Below, one piece after another: positions 37,780 to 49,488 of a stretch of 64,000 bases of DNA. A program made the position numbers and the translations under genes. The DNA is from Acanthaster planci (taxonomy: Eukaryota > Echinodermata > Asteroidea > Valvatida > Acanthasteridae): positions 183,627 through 247,626 of the forward strand of contig NW_019091665.1 of NCBI RefSeq assembly GCF_001949145.1, written 5' to 3'. The notes beneath the pieces were generated by a model. That model had not been told where the DNA came from. It was given only the letters and a program-made list of their open reading frames with translations, and ran no database searches. Every line of letters starts with the position of its first letter. Position 1 is the first letter of the stretch.

Positions 37780-38288
37780 GGCGCTTGGGTGAACAACGTT
37801 GCTTGTGAAACTGAAATTCCGCCATATGAAAACAAGCAGCTGTCACGTCCCTGTTACTGGGATAGGAAGGGAATAAAAGGCAAAAGGTACAAGTTCAAAG
37901 TCGAGAGTTCAACCATGTACGGTGCATAATTATGTATTATGAAACTTAGTGTATAGGCCTAAAGTACAGGTGGAGATACCGGGCTTTTTAATTTCCAAAG
38001 AATATTGCAGGTGCGTAGGCTGGGGGGAGGTTTGGGGTTCAAACGAACCCCCCCTCCCACTCGCTCGCTTCCGAGTTCCGCCCGTTGGTGTTTTGGGGGT
38101 TTTTTGTAATAAATATATAAATACAGAAAAAAGATAATCGATGACTCGCGGTGTCGTGTTGCTGGTAGCGACGTTTCGGCTGCTAGTGCTGCTAGCCCTC
38201 ACCAGGCAACTGAAGTCTGGATGCTGCAGGGTCTGCTATATACCGCCGGACCGCGTCCTCCGCGTGTCCCCCGCCGTGTATTGCAGAT
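37780..38288. other. GST 5' flank up to assembly gap
   Basis: Sequence upstream of the GST start. It has a G-rich, repeat-like patch at about 38008-38090 and a GC-rich end running into the gap. No promoter motif or exon could be named. Confidence 0.35.
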
Positions 38289-39185
38289 NNNNNNNNNNNN
38301 NNNNNNNNNNNNNNNNNNNNNNNNNNNNNNNNNNNNNNNNNNNNNNNNNNNNNNNNNNNNNNNNNNNNNNNNNNNNNNNNNNNNNNNNNNNNNNNNNNNN
38401 NNNNNNNNNNNNNNNNNNNNNNNNNNNNNNNNNNNNNNNNNNNNNNNNNNNNNNNNNNNNNNNNNNNNNNNNNNNNNNNNNNNNNNNNNNNNNNNNNNNN
38501 NNNNNNNNNNNNNNNNNNNNNNNNNNNNNNNNNNNNNNNNNNNNNNNNNNNNNNNNNNNNNNNNNNNNNNNNNNNNNNNNNNNNNNNNNNNNNNNNNNNN
38601 NNNNNNNNNNNNNNNNNNNNNNNNNNNNNNNNNNNNNNNNNNNNNNNNNNNNNNNNNNNNNNNNNNNNNNNNNNNNNNNNNNNNNNNNNNNNNNNNNNNN
38701 NNNNNNNNNNNNNNNNNNNNNNNNNNNNNNNNNNNNNNNNNNNNNNNNNNNNNNNNNNNNNNNNNNNNNNNNNNNNNNNNNNNNNNNNNNNNNNNNNNNN
38801 NNNNNNNNNNNNNNNNNNNNNNNNNNNNNNNNNNNNNNNNNNNNNNNNNNNNNNNNNNNNNNNNNNNNNNNNNNNNNNNNNNNNNNNNNNNNNNNNNNNN
38901 NNNNNNNNNNNNNNNNNNNNNNNNNNNNNNNNNNNNNNNNNNNNNNNNNNNNNNNNNNNNNNNNNNNNNNNNNNNNNNNNNNNNNNNNNNNNNNNNNNNN
39001 NNNNNNNNNNNNNNNNNNNNNNNNNNNNNNNNNNNNNNNNNNNNNNNNNNNNNNNNNNNNNNNNNNNNNNNNNNNNNNNNNNNNNNNNNNNNNNNNNNNN
39101 NNNNNNNNNNNNNNNNNNNNNNNNNNNNNNNNNNNNNNNNNNNNNNNNNNNNNNNNNNNNNNNNNNNNNNNNNNNNNNNNNNNNN
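38289..39185. other. assembly gap (897 N)
   Basis: A run of N. Apparent long open frames through it are artefacts. The left edge is GC-rich and the right edge leads into repeat family R copy 2, so the missing DNA is probably repetitive. Confidence 0.98.
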
Positions 39186-41207
39186 CCGCGGTGATTATGT
39201 TTATCTCTTCAATAAATATATAATTTTTATATACCATGAATTTCGGAATGTAAGCTGCGGTATATTTATTAATTTTCACGTGGAAAATATCTTTGTGGTT
39301 TATAATAAACTGCAGGCGGTTTATACCGCAATACTGAAAGAATGAAATCAGTCACTAAAAGCCGCTCCATGCCTCAAGGCAGTCTAACCCGGACCGCCGC
39401 CCCCGGCCGGCCTGCCACGGGTACCGGCGCGCGCGGCGCAGCGTTCCGGGCGCGGGGACAGGGCAGTCATGTTTTCAATGGTTGCCGTTTACATTGCCTC
39501 TATTTACGTGTTGGAATGAAGGAAACTACAGTCCAGAAAGACTAAGTAGACTGGTAAATGCCCTGTAAGTACCGCTCGCACCTCACATATTGTGTGGTAC
39601 ATCTGGGTTTTTTTTTCTTTCACGGTTGTGCTATTCATGTTGTTTATCATTTAACTGGTCTTAAAAAGAACAGCTGTATGACCCACCCAGCAAGGACTCA
39701 GGACACTATCCAGCCAACTAAAATTGCCTACCAACACCTCCTGAATAGTCGAGGTAACCCGAACCACCGTCCACAGAGAGCTAAGCTTCTTATAGCTGCT
39801 AATGCATCCTCACAAGACTCCACAGGTTTCACAAGAGCGTTTACAATCAGTGATTTGGAATCTGCAATGAAGGCTATGAAAAACAACAAGGCTGCAGGTC
39901 TCGACGATGTCCTTGTGGAACAGATCAAACACTTGTTAGCTCCAACAAGATCCCAAAGACTTGGAGGAAAGCAAGAGTCATCGCTCTACTGAAACCTGGC
40001 AAAGACCCCGCAATCCCTAAGAGCTATAGGCAAATTTCCTTACTCTGCCACATGTACACGCTGTTTGAACGCCTACGTCTGAACCGCATATCATCGTTTG
40101 TGGATGACCATCTTATCCCGGAGCAGGCAGGCTTCAGACCTGGAAAATCATGCACAGGACAACTCCTGAATCTTACACAGTTCATTGAGGACGGTTTTGA
40201 GAACTAGACTATCACAGGTGCTGCTTTTGTTGATCTTTCTGCAGTATATGACACAGTTAACCACTGAATCCTCATCAAGAAGAGAGATGACCTCCGATGT
40301 CAGACTGACTGAGCTGATCTGTCAAACTGCAGATTCTTTGTAGACATCTGTGGCAGACGGAGTAGGTGGACAACACAAAAGAACGGACTTCCACAAGGGA
40401 GTGTGCTCGCCCCCCTGTTGTATAATATCTACACAAATGACCAACCCACCCAACCAGTCACTAGACGCTTCCTCTATGCTGATGTCTTGTGCATTGCATC
40501 TCAAAGGGATACTTTCGAAGAGGTAGAGGATTCCCTTACCAATGCCCTGGACCTCCTCATTCCGTATTATGCCACCAATCATCTTAGAGCCACACCCAGA
40601 CAAAACACAAATTATCGCCTTTCATCTTAAAAACAGGGAAGCCAACCGCCAACTACAGATTAGCCGGTATGGACAACGGTTGCAACACATCACCAAGCCA
40701 GTCTACCTAGGGGTAACACTAGACAGATCCCTAACATTCAAGGATGACATCACTAAAACTAAGGTGAAAGTGGGATCAAGGAATGGTATCCTCAAGAAGC
40801 TGACCAATACAAAGTGGGGTGCTGATGCTAAGACAGTACGTACAACAGCACTGGCTTTATGCTACTCTGCTGAAGAGTACGTATCACCTGTCTGGAGAAG
40901 ATCGGCTCATGCCACCAAGATCGACCCTGTTTTGAATTCTGCATGTCGGGTTATTACTGGCTACCAAATAACCCACAAAGATTGAGGACCTTTACCCACT
41001 GAGTGGGATTGCACCCCCTAGCATCCGTAGGGCTGTTGCATCTCAGAAGGAAAAACTGAAGCAGGAAAATACCCTCACCACCCTCTTTTCAATTACGAAC
41101 CAACAAGGAAGAGGCTGAAATCCAGGCACAGTTTCATGCAGTTTCATGCATGTGGAGGCACTAAGCAAAAGCCCAGACAAGCAGCGTGTATCCCTGTGGA
41201 CTGATAC

Positions 41208-42110
41208 TGTGACGCCGCGCCCCTCCGACGAAGGCGAGGGCGCCCTCCTCCTCGAGGCGCGTCGGACGGCACGCCGGAGAGTCCCTGAGTGGCTAGGGAC
41301 GAGTCCGTTGGGACAAAAGTATACCGTCCCCCAAGAAAGTTGGTCTTCGTGGAGATGGTGGCTAATCTTATTGGTCGAAACTTAATGACGTAACCCGGAC
41401 AGACCTGACTTGAAATATACTTCGCCTGGACACCTGACTTATATATAACAATTAATAAGCAGCTGGTTTATTCATCAACACACTCAACCAATACACCAGT
41501 AGAGGGCGCTATTGAGGGGGAGACTGTGTGATTATACGTGACCGGACTTCGCCCAGAGCAGCGAACTCCACAATTAGTTGTGGGCATCCAGTGCCGAATC
41601 AGGGACTTTGGCAAGTCTACGGGGCTTATTGTCTGGGCTGTGCTACACGCAACTCACGTCACAAGATAGCAATCCGCCCTTCAATCGACCGCAAGCTCCT
41701 ATCAGGAACTATACCGCACCACCAATTAGCCCCTCAACCTACCCAGCCCCTCAACAACACATGCACCAGTCGGACTTAGGTACAGTCACACTAGGCTAGG
41801 TGACTTTAACCCTTGCACAGGATTCTCGACCCTTACCTCAATATTAGCACTTGATCAAGACAACTGGACCGGCCCTGCCTGTGCACGCCTTTTATAGCCT
41901 TCGCGCTGCTGTGACCACGCCCACGCACGCGCTCACGTGACCAAGCAGTGACTTCCGCTGACCTATCGCGCAACGTACAAGGCAGAGCCTATGCGCCGCG
42001 CTTGCTTAACATACAGTTATGCGCGCCTAACGTCTGCCTCAGTTACAGGGCAGAGCGCCATCTATAACTTTGCACCGCGCAAAGTGACTAGCGCCCTCTG
42101 TCACGTCACA
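41208..42110. mobile_element. probable solo LTR (903 bp) inside the LINE
   Basis: The insertion starts TGTGACG and ends CGTCACA, so it has the TG...CA ends of a long terminal repeat, and ATAC occurs on both sides (41204-41207 and 42111-42114). Removing it with one ATAC restores a continuous LINE frame across the site. A TTATATATAA element at about 41440-41450 would suit an LTR promoter. Composition is more GC-rich than the surroundings. There is no internal retroviral or retrotransposon gene, hence solo. A non-autonomous DNA element with 7-base inverted ends is the alternative. Confidence 0.65.
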
Positions 42111-42389
42111 ATACCAACACACCGCAGGCAGTGTCTACTATCAACCCGGAGGTGTCAGTGAGGCATGGCATTTGTGGTCTTGCTGCAACTGACTAAGAAG
42201 TGCTGTTGAACGTCGCAGATCCAATCTAGCAAAGTTGGGGTACAGTGAGAATGATGACACCACCTGCCTTTGTGGAGAGGAGCAGACTATGCAACATCTC
42301 CTTGTCTGTCTACCCTATCAGAGCTGGCATCTTTGACCCCATGTGCGATGCAATGCATCCACCAATGGACTGGAACAATCTACGTGTAT

Positions 42390-42417
42390 CTTTTTGAGTC
42401 GCAGTGACTCGAAAAAG
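42390..42417 (+). other. hairpin at the extreme 3' end of the LINE
   Basis: CTTTTTGAGTC and GACTCGAAAAAG pair around a five-base loop and end exactly where the target duplication begins. The LINE shows no poly(A) tail. A terminal stem-loop may be what its reverse transcriptase recognised. Confidence 0.55.
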
Positions 42418-43047
42418 ACTAAAATTGGTTATTTCGAGGACTCGAGAAAGTTTAGTCTTAATGAAAACACTCGTTCACGCGCTGCTTCACGTTACAAGAA
42501 TGCGCACCGGAAAGTGGCGTGGACCCTATGGGCACTTTGAATTTTTGCTTCTAACGTTCGTGTATGGAGTAATATTTTATCTCCAATTTCACAAAAGGTG
42601 AAATTTAATCAAACTCCAAATATTTTGATTCATAAATGTCGATTTCATATACCAGCTACAAAGTTCAAATGACATGTTAATTTGGTCCAATTTTCCGATT
42701 TTTGAAAAAAATGAAAAAATGAAATGCGCCCCAAAATATTTTTTTAACCATTTTTAGTTAGGTGAGTGGAGGTAATAATGAGTTATTTTTTTTGAGGGAT
42801 TTTCTGAGATTTTTTAATAATAATGTTCATATCATTCGCTCGCTGTCACCCAGCGCCCGATTCAATACGCCGTGAATATTGAAAGCTGAAGTAGGGGGGG
42901 CCTATACAAGTCTTACATGCATCTTTCAGTTCGCGACATACATGGAACTTTTTCGATGTTGTGTTCCAAAGCACATTATGATAAGCCTTTGTATAAAAAT
43001 ATGTCTTCATAGTTACAAAAAGTTCCATTTTGGGGTTTGATGACCTA

Positions 43048-44444
43048 GTCCCTGGTCATCCAACTGGCCTGTATTGTTTGGTGTAATGGAATCCTAGTAT
43101 ATAGAACAAATGATTCTGACCTTCAAAGCAAAGTCAGCAGCCACGATTCAGTTGTAGCGAGGATTCCATGAGTATAATTAAGGTGAAAATCAGACGGATG
43201 GGGGGAGCAACGGGGGCCATGTTTCCCTAGCCGGGCCATTTTTTTCTTCAATTTCTTTTCCCTCTTTTGTGTAAATCGATAGTTATCTTACTACACGGGA
43301 CGCGACGGCAGTTCAACGGACGAAACAACCCAAGAAGGACTCGGTTGCAAGGAAATTTAAAAAAAAAAAGATTTTGTTTGTTTGAAATAAACTAATAAAA
43401 ATCAAAGAACAACAATCCTTACTTTAAGGACACCCCTCGTTCGTGTATTTTATTTAGCTCATTTTTCTTTTTCTTTTTAAATTAAACGGCGCATACAATT
43501 ACCTCTACGGTCTCGGGAAGTCTTTCTTTTACACAACCAAAGGGTAAACGAGTCATCTTTATAGAAAGTGTGAATGTGAAGCTTAATTATTCTGCGTACA
43601 GCAACAGGGTTCCAAAAAGAAGGTGACAGAGAACCATCCGAAACTGACCAACACTTCCATGATAGCTGTACTGTGTATGGCGCGCCGCCAACTTCAAATC
43701 AAAATGGCAAAGGCGCAAGGGATCCAAAAAGCGATTTTGCCATCAAAAGTTGTTTGTAAACAAAAAACATGCCTATACTTTCAGTGAAAGTTTTGATAAA
43801 GTTATCTCTTGAGACTGTTTCACCATTGAGTTTATTGACATCTGGCAGTCTTTTAATTCCCTTTTAATTGCAGCCCGAGAGAAAAAAATGCACTATTTAA
43901 TGTTGCATTGAATTGACTGAATAAAAATGTTTGAACTATCTAGGCCTATTCTGTAATAATGAGCTTGAAATTAAACGAAAAAGTGTCTAACCCATGTTTG
44001 CTAGATCCTCATCTTACACAGCTGGAATGGGAAACGTGTTTTATAATCATCAACTAAAGTCTACACACCTGTATGTATGTGTGAAAAAAGTTTTGTCTGG
44101 AATTTTGGAGACAAGGAATGCACTTTTCTCTATTCCCAATATTTTTGTATCCTAAGGAGCTATTACCTTATTTTAAGTATGGCTACGCATTCTCTCAGAA
44201 GCAAGAAGTCAAAACCTTTGATGTTGATTTTAACATAAAAATACATTTAAAATAAATTATACTTAAAACTGAAGGCAGGCCAGAAAATGGAAGTTGGAGA
44301 AGAAAAAAGCCTTACTAATTTGTTTTTACATGGCCTGATAGAATTGTCTTCTTGGCTTCATAATTTGTAGCCGACACATACATGTTTTGGTAAAATTGTT
44401 TTAAAAACGAGGAAAACCACTTGGAATCTCATCACAAAACATTT
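43048..44444. other. no recognisable gene
   Basis: AT-rich spacer between repeat family R copy 2 and a MITE. No exon or bounded repeat was recognised. Confidence 0.45.
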
Positions 44445-44698
44445 ACGGGTAATTCCAGAAATGGGGGCCAAAAGTGTAACATTTTTGTGTCCCTGTAACA
44501 TCTGACCTTTGTTATTCGACATGGAAATATCACTGGATACCAGAGTTGATTTCAAACTATTATTGTTTGTTAGGCAGGTAATTTGCATTATTTCATCACT
44601 CATGGAAATTAGAAAATGCGTTCTGAACACACAAAATCATAATGTCAGATGTGACAGGGACACGAAAAGAAATGGACCCCTAATTTCTGAAATCACCG
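44445..44698 (-). mobile_element. MITE family M, copy 2
   Basis: Inverted relative to the copy in the L2HGDH intron. The ends CGGGTAATTCCAGAAAT and ATTTCTGAAATCACCG pair, with GTCCCTGTAACATCTGACCT and GTCAGATGTGACAGGGACAC inside. It is 254 bases long and has no coding capacity. Confidence 0.7.
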
Positions 44699-45077
44699 TT
44701 TTAGCCGACCAACGCTGCCAGAGCCCAGACTTATGGCAGTAATAGTCTGGATACCAGACCCCGATGATTCCGACAAATGGTGCATGATATGCGGTAGCAC
44801 TTTCGACCACATGTCTGGTGTAGGGTCTGCAAGCTCTACAGGCTCTAGACAGTGTACCAAATAGGCCCTTTTCGAGTAGACTGACGCCTATATCCCGCTT
44901 AACATCTTGGGCATTGGTGTAATGGGCACAATCCAACCCGTGCACGTGGCTTTCCCATGGCTTACCTGGCTGAAGGTAGCCCGCGATTCAACCTGCGATT
45001 CGTTTGGCCTTTGCAATTGGATTCTCCAAACATTACTTGGGTACTCAAACGTCGATATTTTTATTTTTTGTATAGGC

Positions 45078-45326
45078 CTATGCCTTTGTTACTAAAGAAC
45101 AGAGTGAACGATAATCGGTGGGGCGACGTGGAAATGGGGCAAAGTGGGAATGGGGTTTCCGCCATGAAGGTCCGGCTTCGCTCCACCCACGCCGAAAATC
45201 GGGCTTTGCTGCTGTAGAAAAATCATCTTCACCGTCGTCCGTACACCTGGTATCGCTAGCGTCGGAGGACGACATGTCAGACTCACTATCGGCCAATAAT
45301 ATTTGCAAAATGCCTTCGTTTTCCAT
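45078..45326 (-). other. candidate coding exon with acidic N-terminus
   Basis: An 82-residue frame beginning MENEGILQILLADSESDMSS and rich in Asp/Ser. Acidic starts of this kind occur in piggyBac-type transposases and many nuclear proteins, but no domain can be assigned and no splice partner was found. It could also be chance. Confidence 0.25.
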
Positions 45327-45604
45327 GTTTCGACCGTGATTCCTCTCTAGTACATGGTAGTTGGGTTACTCAGATGTGTGAAAAAAGTGGTATAGTGCAT
45401 CACTTACCCAAGTTAACTTCTACCCTATCAAACGATGCCCGCCTGCCGTCGAGCAATCAATCAGAAGTGGGTGTTGAAGTGAGGGCGCCTTTACGCTTTA
45501 GACATCCGGTTCTTGAAGGGCACGTCGGAAGCCAAGGGGTGGCAATTTTTCGTGTTCATCTGGCACTGTAGTGTGCAACAGGGATGTTTCATTTGTGCTA
45601 TTTT

Positions 45605-46310
45605 GGCGTAGTGGAGCTGAAACGGTTGATGTCTCACCGGACGTAGCCTTTCGTCAAGGCATTCGTGGCTGTGTGTGTGTGTGTAACTGCAGGAGACCAG
45701 ACGAGTGACGCAGCCATGAGGTCTTTTCCAACTTGATTTTGAGGTTTTTGTGATTAATTATTTATAAGTTTTCTGGTATGCATTATTCATAAATTTCGTG
45801 TAAATAGTTAAAGCAGATTAGTCTCCGAAATAAACGGCATCAACTCCAAAGCTTACGCAATGTTTCCATCTTTTTTTTTCATGAGGGCAATAAGCGGTGA
45901 GATGACAACTAGGGCCTATGATGCTTGTTGGTGGGCTGGTGCTGGCATTGGAGTTTTCCAGCAGCATATTCTAAAGAACTGTCCACATACTGCTCAGACA
46001 ACTGACCTGCACTCACGGCCGCCGACACGCTTGCCACGCTCGCCATCTTTTGTATACTTTCAAATTCCATATTAGGTTAGTGTATGCTTACCCCCTCGCT
46101 TATAATTGGCTGAGTAGCAAAAATCAAAAACATAAAAAACAGAAGAAATTCCTGACAAGTTGGAAAAGGCCTCGTGGCTGTGCCACACTTGCATGTGGTC
46201 TCCGGTCCAGTCGCTTTGCAGTTACACATAAACACAGCCGCGAAGGCCTTGACGAAAGTCTACACCGGACGTGGAGACCATCAGCGGAAATGGTCAACTC
46301 TACGCAAGAA
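45605..46310. mobile_element. long inverted repeat, about 130-160-base arms
   Basis: The left arm (45605-45735) and the right arm (46150-46310) are reverse complements with indels. Examples: ACTTTCGTCAAGGCCTTCGC against CCTTTCGTCAAGGCATTCGT, GTGTAACTGCA in both, and TTTTCCAACTTG at the inner ends. The left arm carries a short GT microsatellite (45672-45684). The spacer of about 415 bases has no gene. It is an inverted-repeat element or an inverted duplication. Target duplications were not identified. Confidence 0.6.
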
Positions 46311-49300
46311 GTGCTTGGGTTTAACAGAAAATGAAAAACCAGGGCTGGTTCAAGAAGCATCAGGGTCAGCTGATCAATAAAAAAACGAGAAGCGCGCCTG
46401 GCTTTCGAGAATCAACCTTCAGCACAAAAGAAAAAGAGCTTTCAGCAGGCAACGAGAGACTGCCAAAGATGCCTCCGCGCAATTTGGAACACTTCGTGGC
46501 GGGGCAAAAGCAGTGGAAATCCATTAATCTGCGCACCAACGGGACATACGTCGCTGCTATGCGTCCACAAAGAAGATCTTTGGCCCAGCCAATTCGTCGG
46601 TGGTAGGCCTTAAAGACTCGGATTCACCCACCTACGGAAAAAAATCGCGTGCATGCAAGCTGTGATTGGGGGGCAGGCCCATGCTTGTATTTGGCCAGAA
46701 GTGGCCTATACTCTATTACTTTTTGGCGAGACTTGTTATACCGTTTGGGGTGATTTGTTATAGTTTTTTGGCGCCACGGGGTGCATGGATAGAAGATTTC
46801 AAGACTCCGAGGTTGGCTTTTGACTAGCTTGGGCTAGCAGTTTGGCTATGCTTTGTGTCTCAATTCTACCCTGGAATGAATATCGGGGTAATGCTACAGA
46901 AGTGTGAGGCTCCAGTTTATATTCCCATCGTCCGCCCATCTCTCGCTGCTTTCCTCTCCCTCCCCTCTTCTTCCCTCTAGCGGTCGGCCGGGGGCCGGAC
47001 TGCTTTAACCAAATCTGATATCAGTCTACTTGGAACGGTTGACATCTAGCTGAGGGACAGTAGAAACTACTTCACACATACGCTCTGCAACGTAAGGTGT
47101 AAACATCTGGAAGCGTCTTGCATTCATCCTTGTATGTTGAACACCACACACTTCTTCAGACAACTATGCTTTCTGTATTTGGATCGAATTCTGCAGCGTT
47201 TTATCAGTATTAACACCTGTTTGTCTGGTTATTTCCCACAGCTTATGGAAAAGTATTGATAACAAGAGTGGATAAGAAAGCCTGCAACATTAAATGATAA
47301 AACGGTAAACGACAGAGTCATGCGTTCCGGATCACACCAGCTTCAGCTTGATCATTAAGGGACTGGAATTTGACATTACGAAGTGGGGTCAGTGTGTAAC
47401 TTTCTCCGTTTTGCAACGCGAATACTTTACATGATGTCTGCTTGTGTTCACTTGTACGTATCGAATTCTACACAGACGAGCAGTAATAAGTGGCAGGCCA
47501 TGCAGTATTTTACATTTGAAAAAGCTGCTTCATATGTGACCCCAAACCTCATTAAAGGCATTGTACCATGTTGCATAAAGAGAAGGTCATCAGTAAAACT
47601 GTCAAAGAAAAAAGTACCTCTCTTCTGATGCAAAATCAATAAATAATGACAGGAATCACTGTCTTTTTACAAAGCGGCTGTGGATGACTACAGGGAGGAG
47701 TGATGTGTCAATCTAAGGACGCCGAGGCAATGGTTTCTTATACAAGCAGAAATGAATGGACGCAGAAGCCAAAATATCCACTTCATGAAATAAACACTGA
47801 CATTTGTGATCTGCTTCAATTCAAATGCAGTTGACAGTCGATGCCCAAATGACAGATATTACAAATGAAATACAAGATGTATCATAATCTGTACTGTGGT
47901 ACAAAATGATTACCCTGATTACTTTCAAGGAAGGGCACTAGTAGCTGGCTATTATAAAACAGCCCCAAGAAGTTGATTATAAAGACAAGTTAGAGCCTGT
48001 ATTCAGGATCCCCCCATATCAACTAAGATGAATGATCCCCATGATCTTGGCTTCAAACAAATTTGAACTGTCAATAGCATTCTGCAATATGAGACCTACT
48101 GTTCATTTCCTTGATCGGGAGGTAGAAAAGGGCAAACTTTGGACGGGAAAGCGGCTAATTCGTGAAGAAAGATACACAGAATATGTATCCAACCAGAAAG
48201 TTCGTACGAAGAAGTCTTGCTCTTTCTACCTCAGCTTGAAACTCTATTTGACTTATCTTTTACTACCTTATTTTAGGACCATTGTTTTCAGTGATGACTA
48301 CTTTAAAACTTGTTCTTTGATTTCCAGAAAGTACAATTATTGTTTGTAGAGTTAAAAGTGTGAGTCTATAAGAATTCTTTGAGTAATGAGGAAAACAATT
48401 CCCATCATCAGTTCAAAGTATCATTTTGGCATGCAATGGTCATTTCGTAAGGAGAAAATAAATCACTGCCTAATCAAGAAAACTTCACAAGAATCTTGCC
48501 AAGAGATGATTACCATGGGAACTACCACAAGATGGTTATTTTTTCTAAGTAGTCTCGCGCGTACGAACAACGATTAACCAATGTCCCTCGCCTTAAACTC
48601 GGTCCTTCTCAGAGCCCACTCCCCATGATACGGCCTTAAACGAATATTTACAAACACCTGGGAGAATTTAGCCATTTCTATTGGTGGCAAACCCGTCACA
48701 TGGTTGGCAAAGCACGTCAAGCACACATACCTGGATACGAGTGAATTTGGGTATGAGTTGACTATTACTGCATTGCACTGATACGTACAAGTACAGTGTC
48801 AAATTGCCCGACTAAAAGCCACAAACAAAAACTTTCCGTTCTCATTCATACCGTTTCCTTCTTGCATTATACTTTCTCATTACAGCGTTCATGATATTCC
48901 TCACTATTCAGCAGAAGAGAAATGTCAGGGAAAACTCAGCAAAACTGAAAAAATCCCCTCTAAAATGTTGGCTTCACTTCCAACTTCTGACTCTGTTACT
49001 TTGGAAGTAACAGAGACGGGCTCTCGTTTAAGTTTGACTTACACGTGTAAGCTAATCGAACGCACCCATTATGTAGCACCAGCTGGCTTTGCGCCACTTG
49101 CGTACTGAGCGTCACGTGCTCGCCAGTTTCAATACAAGGAGATTATTTACGACTGCTTGCAAGAGGAACATACCAAATGTAGCTAGAGGGGTGTTTAAAA
49201 CATGAAGCAAAATTGTTGAACAAATTCGTAGGAAATTCATATTTATGTCATTTTAAATGTTGTTTAGACTTTGTCACTCAAAATGTGTTATGAATTGGAA

Positions 49301-49488
49301 TAAGTATTTGCTCGGCCTGTGCTTACGTTTAAGACAGGATCATAATTGGTCTGTAATAATGCGTCACCGTTTCCACGAAGAGACAAACTCTAACCGGAGG
49401 GTAAAAACTAAGTTTGAAGAAAATCGCATTTGAAGTTGGTCTCTTTTTCAAACGCTTATTTTGCCAGCATATGCGTTTCTTTGACTAG
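46311..49488. other. no recognisable gene
   Basis: There are short frames with basic composition (46331-46606 and 48032-48349) but no domain or convincing splice context. A fragment of the minisatellite unit (GGGTATGAGTTGACT) lies at about 48750-48765. A small perfect stem CTGTTACTT/AAGTAACAG lies near 48992-49012. Confidence 0.4.

Larger units (their letters stand above)
39727..42417 (+). mobile_element. 5'-truncated LINE (jockey-like reverse transcriptase), dead
   Basis: The direct repeat ACTAAAATTG flanks it at 39717-39726 and 42418-42427, while the unoccupied repeat copy has it once (16486-16495). Coding remnants in order: AMKNNKAAGLDDVLVEQIK; then ALLKPGKDPAIPKSYRQISL and IPEQAGFRPGKSC; the VDLSA palm motif A; GLPQGSVLAPLLYNIYTND; FLYADV in place of the usual FxYADD (motif C); LGVTLDRSLTF; and a C-terminal CLCGEEQTMQHLLVC zinc-knuckle-like block. 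Stops and frame changes (for example near 40206, 40266 and 40630) show it is inactive. It is 5' truncated: no ORF1 or endonuclease is present. A 903-base LTR-like insertion interrupts its 3' half. The clade call (jockey-like) rests on motif memory. Confidence 0.85.
39190..43047 (+). repeat. interspersed repeat family R, copy 2, split by a LINE
   Basis: The left part (about 39190-39726) and the right part (42418-43047) align with the continuous copy at 15448-16990, read on the other strand. The match includes ATATATAATTTTTATATACC, the GAAAGAATGAAATCAGTCAC start of the MKSVTK frame, the GC-rich block and the tail CACATTATGATAAGC. The host repeat is interrupted at one point by a LINE flanked by a 10-base duplication. 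The start lies near or in the assembly gap. Confidence 0.75.

Noticed and set aside
38141-39345. Long open frames of about 350 residues on both strands
   Set aside because: They are almost wholly translated N from the assembly gap.
48992-49012. Small perfect stem CTGTTACTT/AAGTAACAG
   Set aside because: Nine-base stems are expected by chance in 64 kb, and nothing around it suggests a function.
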